A DNA stretch of 14,501 nucleotides, taken from positions 1 through 14,501 of the forward strand of contig JAEOTF010000318.1 in NCBI GenBank assembly GCA_016840025.1. Reading direction: 5' to 3'. The translations under genes were made by a program, and so were the position numbers. The stretch comes from Candidatus Hodarchaeota archaeon. GTDB lineage: Archaea; Asgardarchaeota; Heimdallarchaeia; Hodarchaeales; YT1-039. Below the pieces are notes generated by a model. The model ran no database searches, was not told where the DNA came from, and worked only from the letters and a program-made list of their open reading frames with translations. Shown one piece after another: positions 1 through 5,830 of the stretch (positions are counted from its first letter, which is position 1; every line of letters begins with the position of its first letter).

Positions 1-158
1 AGGTCGTGTCTGGGTCTAAGTTTTCTATTTCTTGTCCACCAACGAGTAACGATTGGACCCTTTGATCCATGCCACTCCATTGTCCATGTTCTTCTCAAGG
101 ATTCCTTCATAACAATATACATGGGATGTAAGATAAGTAATTTTGGAAATTTTGGCAT
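1..158 (-). CDS. nuoI: NADH-quinone oxidoreductase/F420H2 dehydrogenase subunit I, N-terminal part (cut by window edge)
   Basis: This is an open frame of 52 codons running off the left edge, starting at ATG 158 only 8 bases after the nuoH stop. A strong ribosome site (AGGTGAT, about 162-168) overlaps that stop, so the start is well supported. Its place directly after nuoH is where the two-[4Fe-4S] ferredoxin-like subunit I lies in complex I operons. The visible part is basic and Trp-rich (W40, W41, then LRPRHD at 47-52). That fits the segment before the FRGRH-type region and first cysteine cluster of NuoI, but no cluster cysteine is inside the window. In the complex, subunit I would carry electrons along the peripheral arm toward NuoB. 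The assignment rests mainly on operon position; another small downstream gene is possible but less likely. Confidence 0.7.
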   Translation of the reverse strand, partial: MPKFPKLLILHPMYIVMKESLRRTWTMEWHGSKGPIVTRWWTRNRKLRPRHD

Positions 159-161
159 TTT

Positions 162-168
162 ATCACCT
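162..168 (-). promoter_or_regulatory. Ribosome binding site of nuoI overlapping the nuoH stop codon
   Basis: The minus strand reads GGATAGGTGATAAA directly before the nuoI ATG. AGGTGAT matches the archaeal anti-Shine-Dalgarno complement, and the nuoH stop TAG is embedded in it. Ribosomes finishing nuoH would therefore sit on the nuoI initiation site, which suggests coupling. Confidence 0.65.
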
Positions 169-1279
169 ATCCAATAATCTTGGCTAGTTGCTTGATATTA
201 CCAATATCGGGATCCGCTAGTAAAATAAGCCCCGTTACCCAGATAATATTGACTAATGCGAGTGGTATCAACCTTTTCCAACCAATGTCGAGTAGTTGAT
301 CAATACGAACACGTGGAAGGGCACCTCTTACCCATATCATCAATACAACTACAATATGAACTTTTATAAGCATATATACTATTCCTAACTCATTCATTTG
401 ATCAACGCCAGGACCTAACCATCCTCCAAGGAAAAAGATAGTGAAAAGGTAAGCTGATACTAATAATCCGATATATTCATGGAACATCGCCATCATATAC
501 CTTATTCCAGCAAATTCAGTCCTCCAACCCATCACCAGTTCAGCCTCTGCTTCTGGTAAGTCAAATGGGATTCGCTCTGTTTCAGCTGCCATTGAAACTA
601 TATAGGTAATTACACCAATTGGCATTAGAACTACATACCACATGTAGTGTTGTTTTTCCACGATACCCTGAAGTGATAGCTCACCACTTAGCATAACAAC
701 GCCAACTACGGAAAGCATAAGGGGAATCTCATAAGAAATTAACTGGGCAGCAGAACGGAAACCACCAATAATGGAGTACTTATTGTTGGAAGCCCATCCT
801 CCAATAAGCACAGCCACAGGATATAAAGACATAATTCCGAAAATATAGAGTATTCCAGCACCTGGTGTTGTATAAAACCACTTGTTTGTTAACGGAATTA
901 TTGCGATTGAACTAACTGCAGTCGCTACAATTAGGAAAAAGCTGAATTGGAAGGCAAAACGCTCGGCATCTTCGGGTACAATATCTTCTTTTCCAAGCAT
1001 TTTCAGGAGATCACAAACAAGCTGAAAAATCCCAATCTTCCCTACTACAGGCCATGGGATATCAACATAGGTTGCTCCCTTACGATTCATCATTCTTCCC
1101 ATGAGTTTACGTTCAGCCCAAATGAGAATCACGATATCTAATGCAATAAATGTGAAAAATCCAATAAATTCAATAATCCAGATGATCCAATCTATTAGAC
1201 CATGATATTCAGAGGGAGTAAATCCCTCTAATAAATCCCTTAAATCAAAGATGTCCTTTAAGTTTTCCACAAATCCCAT
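167..1279 (-). CDS. nuoH: Complex I-like membrane subunit H (quinone-site subunit)
   Basis: This is the membrane subunit that connects the quinone-reducing peripheral arm to the proton-pumping arm of complex I or Fpo-type dehydrogenases (ND1/NuoH/FpoH family). Family signatures are plain, in residues of the ATG-started protein: AERKLMGR near 55-62, the SYEIPL segment near 182-187, the acidic loop ETERIPFDLPEAEAELV near 233-249, and IWVRGALPRVR near 315-325. About eight hydrophobic helices and 370 residues fit the family. A GTG at 1288 would add three residues. ATG 1279 is chosen because GAGTGA at 1285-1290 lies at the right distance from it but overlaps the GTG. The gene lies between nuoD and nuoI. 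The full acidic loop argues for a functional quinone-site subunit rather than a hydrogenase-type relative. Confidence 0.95.
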   Translation of the reverse strand: MGFVENLKDIFDLRDLLEGFTPSEYHGLIDWIIWIIEFIGFFTFIALDIVILIWAERKLMGRMMNRKGATYVDIPWPVVGKIGIFQLVCDLLKMLGKEDIVPEDAERFAFQFSFFLIVATAVSSIAIIPLTNKWFYTTPGAGILYIFGIMSLYPVAVLIGGWASNNKYSIIGGFRSAAQLISYEIPLMLSVVGVVMLSGELSLQGIVEKQHYMWYVVLMPIGVITYIVSMAAETERIPFDLPEAEAELVMGWRTEFAGIRYMMAMFHEYIGLLVSAYLFTIFFLGGWLGPGVDQMNELGIVYMLIKVHIVVVLMIWVRGALPRVRIDQLLDIGWKRLIPLALVNIIWVTGLILLADPDIGNIKQLAKIIG

Positions 1280-1284
1280 TTTAT

Positions 1285-1290
1285 TCACTC
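1285..1290 (-). promoter_or_regulatory. Ribosome binding site deciding the nuoH start
   Basis: GAGTGA lies five bases before ATG 1279 on the minus strand. The alternative GTG start at 1288 lies inside this motif, so ATG 1279 is favoured. A similar GAGTGA-type site precedes nuoA. Confidence 0.5.
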
Positions 1291-1315
1291 TTCTCGCATT
1301 TTTTGGATTCTACTC

Positions 1316-2443
1316 CTATCTATCGACCTCTCCCATGCATAAATCGATGCTAACAATAATCATAGGGATATCCGCAAGTCTTCCGCCTCGAATAAGATGA
1401 GGAAAGACTGAGATGTTAGAAAAGGCTGGACTCCTTATCTTCAAGCGCCAGGGTTGGTTGGATTTAGCTTTTGTAACGAGGTACCATGCTTGTTCACCAC
1501 GTGGGTCCTCAATACGACCATAACAGGTCGTATCACTCGGTGCACGTTTAGGCGGCTTCTCCATCTTAATTGGTCCTTCAGGTAAATCATCTAACGCTTG
1601 ACGAATAATCTTTGTACTTTCTCGTATTTCATTAATCCGCACTCGATATCGAGCATAGTTGTCCTTCCCATCTTCGGTGATAATAGAGAAATTAAAGCGG
1701 TCATAAACAGAATAAGGCTCTATCTTACGGACATCAGCCTTTACTCCAGAGCCACGAAGCGGGGGGCCGGTGACACCCATTGACATGGCATAATTTGGAT
1801 CTAACAGGCCGATGTCTTTCTGCCTCATCATATAGACTTTACTATCATCAAACATCCGTTCATATTCTCGAAGTCTGTCGGGGATCCAATCAATTAACCG
1901 ATAGCAGTCTTCCACCCAGCCCTTAGGCAATTCGTTCGCAATTCCACCAATTCTATTATAATTGTACATCATCCTTTGACCCATTGCATGTTCCATTAGG
2001 TCTAAGAAATACTCTCGATCTCTCATCGGATACATTAGCATTGTTAATACGCCAGCATCCGCCCCAATAGCAAATATATTAACCAAGTGAGATGCAATTC
2101 TTTGTAATTCTAACATAATAACACGTATATACTCTGCTCGCTCTGGTATTTGATCAGCAATACCAAAAGCTTTCTCCACAGTATGAACATACCCATATTC
2201 CCATGAGAAGTTCGCTACATAGCATAATCTATCAGCAATAGGGATGAATTGTTCATATGTGCGATTCTCTGCTAATTTTTCAAAGGTTCTGTGGAGGTAT
2301 CCAATCAAACACTCCGCGTCTAAAATTGTCTCTCCGTCAGTTTTGATCTTAAAAGTCCATAATCCATGAGTGACGGGATGTTGGGGACCCATATGAATCC
2401 ACATTTGATCCCCGCTGATATCTCGCTCTACTGTTTTAGTCAT
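1316..2443 (-). CDS. nuoD: Complex I-like 49-kDa subunit D (quinone-binding, hydrogenase-derived)
   Basis: NuoD/Nqo4/FpoD lines the quinone pocket together with NuoB. It has 375 residues and a complete C-terminus (IDLCMGEVDR at 366-375), close to the family length. The quinone-pocket residues known from Thermus Nqo4, His38 and Tyr87, align with H26 (in QHPVTHG, 21-27) and Y75 at the same spacing. The paired N-terminal and C-terminal cysteine motifs that bind the Ni-Fe centre in group 4 hydrogenases are absent, so this is a quinone-type or methanophenazine-type subunit and not a hydrogenase. The ATG start has AGGAGA at 2453-2458, nine bases upstream. It lies 26 bases downstream of nuoC, so C and D are separate genes, unlike the fused NuoCD of E. 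coli. Confidence 0.96.
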   Translation of the reverse strand: MTKTVERDISGDQMWIHMGPQHPVTHGLWTFKIKTDGETILDAECLIGYLHRTFEKLAENRTYEQFIPIADRLCYVANFSWEYGYVHTVEKAFGIADQIPERAEYIRVIMLELQRIASHLVNIFAIGADAGVLTMLMYPMRDREYFLDLMEHAMGQRMMYNYNRIGGIANELPKGWVEDCYRLIDWIPDRLREYERMFDDSKVYMMRQKDIGLLDPNYAMSMGVTGPPLRGSGVKADVRKIEPYSVYDRFNFSIITEDGKDNYARYRVRINEIRESTKIIRQALDDLPEGPIKMEKPPKRAPSDTTCYGRIEDPRGEQAWYLVTKAKSNQPWRLKIRSPAFSNISVFPHLIRGGRLADIPMIIVSIDLCMGEVDR

Positions 2444-2469
2444 CTTTATTGTTCTCCTGCGTATATTCC

Positions 2470-3030
2470 CTATATATCTATATGGCCTTTTGTGTGATCT
2501 ATTTTTCGTGTAAGTGTAAATGGTCGGTCATCTTGTTTGTAATCTTTTCTTAGAGGTGTTAGAATAGCAATATCTTTATGGGGGAATTCATCCCACTCTT
2601 CTGGTAAGAGTATTCGCCTTAGATTAGGATGTCCCAAGAATCTGATGCCAAAAAGATCAAAAGTCTCCCGCTCATGCCAATTAGCCCCCGCGTAGATTGA
2701 AGTAATTGAAGGGATTTCAGGATTCTCTTGATCATCTAATTGCACTATTATTTCAATCATTGTGCCTTTGTCCCAACGCCCGAATTCATAAACACAGGTG
2801 AGATGAGATTCATGATCTACTCCAAGCACCGCGGAGATATGGGGAAACTCTAAGTCATCTCGAATGAATTTACATATGTCCACAATAATTTCAGCTGGTA
2901 TATGAATTGAAACTCGATAAAGAGAAGGAATCTCTATGGATTGAATTTTTTCACCGAAATAGCTCTTGAATTTATTTAAAACCTCATTTTCATATTCTAA
3001 TTTACTGGTATCAATGCTTTCCTCTGACAT
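2470..3030 (-). CDS. nuoC: Complex I-like 30-kDa subunit C
   Basis: This is a peripheral-arm subunit that packs against NuoD and NuoB and has no cofactor of its own. The 30-kDa subunit signature is clear at about residues 119-153 ([21 protein letters not shown], in two parts, then PEEW and FPHKD). The 186-residue length is normal for a stand-alone NuoC. The first 20 residues are charged and probably not folded like the core. Start ATG 3030 follows AGGAGA at 3040-3045, which overlaps the nuoB stop TAG (3044-3046). The two reading frames are therefore likely translationally coupled. Confidence 0.95.
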   Translation of the reverse strand: MSEESIDTSKLEYENEVLNKFKSYFGEKIQSIEIPSLYRVSIHIPAEIIVDICKFIRDDLEFPHISAVLGVDHESHLTCVYEFGRWDKGTMIEIIVQLDDQENPEIPSITSIYAGANWHERETFDLFGIRFLGHPNLRRILLPEEWDEFPHKDIAILTPLRKDYKQDDRPFTLTRKIDHTKGHIDI

Positions 3031-3043
3031 AATTCTCTATCTC

Positions 3044-3652
3044 CTAAGATTCTTCTTCTCCTGCCTTTTTCAACTCATTTTTTACTTTTTCAACTGAATA
3101 TATCCGAAATTGCTGAAGAGGGTCGGTTCGAGGCCAAAATTCTTCCATCTTAGGCATCTTATGCTCTCGAATGAATCGTTTATCTCTTTGTATCTTTTTT
3201 TGAAGAACTCGTAGACCGTGGAACATCGCTTCAGGTCGAGGTGGGCATCCGGGTACAGAAACATCAACAGGAATAACTTGATCCGTTCCTTCCACTATAG
3301 AGTAACCCTCAAAAAATGGACCCCCACTAATAGCACATTGTCCAGTTGCGAAGACATACTTCGGAGCTGGCATAAGATCATAAAGTTCCCGGAGACGGGG
3401 TGCAAATTTATGAGTGATTGACCCATTTATCCACATCATATCACAGTGACGGGGAGAAGCTCGTGCAAGAACTCCAATTCGTTCTGTATCCCATCTAGCT
3501 CCCATTGTTGATGCCATCTCAATGGCACAACAAGCTTGTCCAAGGAAGAGAGGATAAAGTGAATTACGTCGAGCCCAGCTTTGAAGTGGATTTGTGAAAA
3601 ATTGAACTAGCGATTTAAGTTTGTCAGTTGTCATAAGGATAACATTATCCAT
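3044..3652 (-). CDS. nuoB: Complex I-like subunit B (cluster N2 subunit)
   Basis: NuoB/PSST/FpoB carries the last [4Fe-4S] cluster (N2), which hands electrons to quinone. All four ligand positions are visible in the 202-residue protein: C41-C42 (QACCAIEM), C106 (TGQCAISGGPF) and C136 (VPGCPPRPE). The frame can be opened further to a TTG at 3691, inside nuoA. ATG 3652 is preferred because a GGTTGATT ribosome site overlaps the nuoA stop, and because family members start shortly before the segment corresponding to KLKSLVQFF. A further ATG at 3634 is possible. The C-terminal tail after residue 160 is charged (KVKNELKKAGEEES). Electrons would come from NuoI and leave to the quinone bound between this protein and NuoD. 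Confidence 0.96.
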   Translation of the reverse strand: MDNVILMTTDKLKSLVQFFTNPLQSWARRNSLYPLFLGQACCAIEMASTMGARWDTERIGVLARASPRHCDMMWINGSITHKFAPRLRELYDLMPAPKYVFATGQCAISGGPFFEGYSIVEGTDQVIPVDVSVPGCPPRPEAMFHGLRVLQKKIQRDKRFIREHKMPKMEEFWPRTDPLQQFRIYSVEKVKNELKKAGEEES

Positions 3653-3655
3653 TCT

Positions 3656-3665
3656 AATCAACCCC
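3656..3665 (-). promoter_or_regulatory. Ribosome binding site of nuoB overlapping the nuoA stop codon
   Basis: The minus strand reads GGGGTTGATTAGA before ATG 3652. The TGA of nuoA (3658-3660) lies inside this motif. This places the nuoB start at 3652 rather than at the upstream TTG 3691. Confidence 0.55.
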
Positions 3666-4029
3666 AAAGTATTGCTTTCTGCTTCATCCAAAAAACTAAA
3701 CCGAAAGAGACGACAAGACTAAAAATACCGATAGTGCCTAAGGTTAACCACTTATCTATTGCCGCATCGCGAAAGATAAATGCCCATGTTATAATGAAAA
3801 CGCTGACAATGTCAAAGAGAACGAAAACAATCGCAAAAGTATAGAACTGTGGAGAATAGCGAATCTTTGCAGTTCCGATCGGTTTCTCCCCACACTCATA
3901 TGTTTTTTTCGAGTGCTGGGGTATCCTTCCAGGAGGTGAGAGTAAAATATTGAGAATTTTCACTGCAATAGGTACAAAACATGCAAACCCTATTGCTACA
4001 ATCAAAGGTAACCATTCCCGAGGAAACAT
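3658..4029 (-). CDS. nuoA: Complex I-like membrane subunit A
   Basis: NuoA/ND3/FpoA is a small membrane subunit with three helices, here about residues 7-30, 62-86 and 96-115 of 123. The family signature is clear: YECGEKPIG at 44-52, whose Cys46 lies in the mobile loop near the quinone site, then KIRYSPQFYTFA and FDIVSVF with the membrane acidic residue D73. It is the first gene of the operon, with a GAGTGA-like ribosome site before ATG 4029 and non-coding DNA upstream. The nuoB start lies just after its stop. Confidence 0.94.
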   Translation of the reverse strand: MFPREWLPLIVAIGFACFVPIAVKILNILLSPPGRIPQHSKKTYECGEKPIGTAKIRYSPQFYTFAIVFVLFDIVSVFIITWAFIFRDAAIDKWLTLGTIGIFSLVVSFGLVFWMKQKAILWG

Positions 4030-4096
4030 AATTCTTCACTCTGCTTTTCATGAATTCTAACAATTGTTTTTGATGGATTTTGTCTTCCTGTTGCTT

Positions 4097-4104
4097 AATT
4101 TATA
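4097..4104 (-). promoter_or_regulatory. Candidate TATA box of the nuo operon
   Basis: The minus strand reads TATAAATT here, 68-75 bases upstream of the nuoA ATG. Transcription would start near 4072, leaving a leader of about 40 bases that includes the ribosome site. A purine-rich BRE is not obvious. The call rests on the TATA match and position only. Confidence 0.35.
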
Positions 4105-4246
4105 GAACGAATATAGGAATATAGCTCATTTATTTTAAGGCAAGTGAAAATATAATATTTTTGAAAGGGGGGAGTAATCCAAAACAAGCACTAAATGCGG
4201 AATAAATACTATTTATGTTTTTTTTATCAAAGAAAGTGCAAGAAAA

Positions 4247-4266
4247 CCATCCCTTTTAAGGGATGG
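4247..4266 (+). repeat. Hairpin resembling an IS605-family element end
   Basis: CCATCCC and GGGATGG form an inverted repeat around TTTTAA. The same CTTTTAAG core sits in the terminal hairpin of the tnpB element (5697-5713), with AA-x-CC before it and GG after it. It could be the left-end hairpin of the same element or the right end of an older relative. It is followed by ATGAATTG, similar in placement to the tail after the tnpB hairpin. Confidence 0.5.
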
Positions 4267-4427
4267 ATGAATTGTTCTTGTTAAATAAGGTATTTCTGGA
4301 TCTCAGGAGTTATTCCCATCATATAAGACAAATAGAAACGAAAAAACCTATAAAACGCAAAATTAGATAGGTTTCACTTACATCCCACCTTGGAATTCTC
4401 TTTTAAATCATGCCGACGTTATTCCGT

Positions 4428-4445
4428 TGAGCACTATTTCGCTCA
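4428..4445 (+). repeat. Small hairpin upstream of tnpB, possible left-end structure
   Basis: TGAGC and GCTCA flank an eight-base loop just before the tnpB start. IS605-family ends carry imperfect hairpins that TnpA recognises, so this may be the left-end hairpin. The five-pair stem is short and may be chance. Confidence 0.3.
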
Positions 4446-4459
4446 GGACTGACCTGGCT

Positions 4460-5719
4460 GTGCTAATCAAGAAGGCGTTCAAATTCCGAATCTATCCAAA
4501 CAAAGCACAGCGCACTATTTTGAATAACACCTTTGGGTGTTGTCGGTTCATCTATAATTCAATGTTGGCAGAACGGAAGAAAGTCTATGAGCAATACAAA
4601 GAGGATTGGGAAACTCTTTACAATTACCAGTATAAGACCGAAAAGGACTACAAACGTGAATTCGAGTTTTTAAAAGAAGTAGACTCAATTGCCTTACAGC
4701 AAGCCCGTAAAAACCTGACAACTGCCTTTACCAACTTTTTTCGGTCTTTTAAAGTGGATCATCCGAAATTCAAAAGCCGAAAAGCCAAACAATCCTATAC
4801 GACCATTAATGTCAATCAGAATATCAAGATTGACTTTGATAATAAAACAATCAAATTGCCGAAGATTAAAACACCCGTGAAATACAGAGATGGGCGCGTC
4901 TTTGACGAGCCTATTCGAAAAGTCACTCTTAGCACAACGAAAACAGGCAAACATTACGTGTCTATCCTAATCGAACGAGAATTACCGGTGAAAACCAAAC
5001 AGGTGGTTTTCAAGGATAAGATTGGGGCGTATGATATGTCTGCATCCGGTTTTCTGGTGAGTGAGACCGAAAAACTGGCAAACCAGCGGTTTTACCGCAC
5101 AATGGAGAAAAAATTGGCGAGATTGCATCGCACCCTCGCACGGAAAAAACACGGCTTGAACAATTGGCACAAGGCAAAACTGGCTTTGGCACGTCTGTAC
5201 GAGAAAATCTTCAATCGCAAACTAGATTGGACTCACAAGACCACGTTCACCCTTAGCCGCACCTTTGACGCGGTATGTTTAGAAGATTTGAATATTCAAG
5301 GCATGCAACAATTCAATTCGAGTTTGTCTAAATCGGTCACTTTAGATTTTTCGTGGCATCAGTTTGTAACTTTGTTGAAATATAAACTGGACTGGCAGGG
5401 GAAACATCTCGTCTTGATAGATCGCTTCTTTCCGTCCAGTAAGACGTGTGCGAAATGTGGCTTCGTTAATCACGACCTCGACCTGAAACATCGGAAATGG
5501 CAATGCCCGGAATGTGACACGATTCACAAGAGAGACCCTAATGCTGCCGTGAATATTCGAACGGAAGGCAGGAGAATTTTGAGGGAAGCCCGTCACGTTC
5601 AAATAGTTAACCCCTCTACCGCGGGAATGGCGGAAAGTTACGCCTCTGGAGAAAACGTCAGACTTCTGCCGAAGCAGTTTTCGAGGAACGAGGAATCCTC
5701 TTCTTTTAAGAGGAGGTAG
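4460..5719 (+). CDS. tnpB: TnpB RNA-guided endonuclease of an IS605-family element
   Basis: TnpB uses an omega-RNA to cut DNA matching its guide next to a TAM; it is the ancestor group of Cas12. Numbered from the far TTG at 4427 (430 residues), the RuvC residues are all present: D203 (GAYDMSASGF), E286 (CLEDLNIQGM) and D370 (HKRDPNAAVNI). The zinc ribbon is intact: C341, C344, C360, C363. The start is placed at GTG 4460 because the family begins with a motif like KKAFKFRIYPNKAQ; the TTG would add 11 residues. The RuvC-I strand reads IGAYD rather than the common GIDxG, a one-residue shift. The last 50 residues are low in family features because that DNA also encodes the omega-RNA. The gene appears functional; activity cannot be judged. 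Confidence 0.92.
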   Translation: MLIKKAFKFRIYPNKAQRTILNNTFGCCRFIYNSMLAERKKVYEQYKEDWETLYNYQYKTEKDYKREFEFLKEVDSIALQQARKNLTTAFTNFFRSFKVDHPKFKSRKAKQSYTTINVNQNIKIDFDNKTIKLPKIKTPVKYRDGRVFDEPIRKVTLSTTKTGKHYVSILIERELPVKTKQVVFKDKIGAYDMSASGFLVSETEKLANQRFYRTMEKKLARLHRTLARKKHGLNNWHKAKLALARLYEKIFNRKLDWTHKTTFTLSRTFDAVCLEDLNIQGMQQFNSSLSKSVTLDFSWHQFVTLLKYKLDWQGKHLVLIDRFFPSSKTCAKCGFVNHDLDLKHRKWQCPECDTIHKRDPNAAVNIRTEGRRILREARHVQIVNPSTAGMAESYASGENVRLLPKQFSRNEESSSFKRR

Positions 5720-5724
5720 TTCAA
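5600..5724 (+). ncRNA. Predicted omega-RNA scaffold overlapping the 3' end of tnpB
   Basis: In IS605-family elements the guide RNA is made from the tnpB 3' end plus the right end, and the first bases beyond the element act as guide. Several stems can be drawn: CCGC 5619-5622 with GCGG 5630-5633; GAAAAC 5651-5656 with GTTTTC 5677-5682, enclosing CTGC/GCAG (5666-5677); CCTC 5643-5646 with GAGG 5683-5686; and the terminal TCCTCTT/AAGAGGA stem at 5696-5714. The scaffold would end at GTTCAA 5719-5724. The guide would begin at 5725 in the flanking DNA. The 5' end is not visible. No expression evidence exists here. Confidence 0.6.
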
Positions 5725-5774
5725 AATTACATCAAAACACGCCGATGAGAGCCTATTTATTTAGGTATTAGGTT

Positions 5775-5791
5775 TCAAGGGATTTCCTTGA
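5775..5791 (+). repeat. Inverted repeat upstream of the radical SAM gene
   Basis: TCAAGG and CCTTGA flank a five-base spacer, 40 bases before ATG 5831. It could be an operator or an RNA hairpin in the leader. A TATA-like TATTTATTTA stretch lies just upstream near 5753-5763. Confidence 0.3.
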
Positions 5792-5830
5792 GGAATATTC
5801 AAAAAGCTTGGGAAAATTGAGTCCCCACTC

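Larger units (their letters stand above)
4030..4459. other. Intergenic region between the nuo operon and tnpB
   Basis: No convincing gene is seen in these 430 bases. From left to right it holds the nuo promoter candidate, a purine-rich stretch with a run of G at about 4167-4172, a T-run near 4218-4225, a strong hairpin at 4247-4266, and an AT-rich stretch. From about 4382 the composition becomes more mixed and probably belongs to the insertion element. One 14-codon frame starting near 4215 ends inside the hairpin and is not considered a gene. Confidence 0.6.
4382..5724 (+). mobile_element. IS200/IS605-superfamily element with tnpB only (IS1341-like)
   Basis: The element is defined by tnpB and by its right end, a hairpin followed by GTTCAA at 5719-5724. 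That is the usual arrangement at IS605-family right ends. No TnpA (Y1 HUH transposase) gene is present, so it could move only with help from elsewhere. The left boundary is uncertain. A TTAC at 4378-4381 is a plausible target/TAM-type tetranucleotide, and base composition changes near there. The hairpin at 4247-4266 would put the boundary further left. Such elements make no target duplication, so flanks cannot fix it. Both neighbouring gene sets look intact, so the insertion lies in an intergenic space. Confidence 0.6.

Noticed and set aside
947..1141. Open frame on the plus strand inside nuoH
   Set aside because: It is antisense to a clearly conserved gene and shows no protein-like features; the same applies to the other antisense frames in nuoB, nuoD, tnpB and the radical SAM genes.
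3653..3691. Longer nuoB from a TTG inside nuoA
   Set aside because: It overlaps nuoA by 34 bases and has no proper ribosome site, while ATG 3652 has a good site overlapping the nuoA stop.
4378..5733. TTACATC at 4378 and again at 5727 as a target-site duplication
   Set aside because: IS605-family elements do not duplicate their target, and a 7-base match at this distance can be chance.
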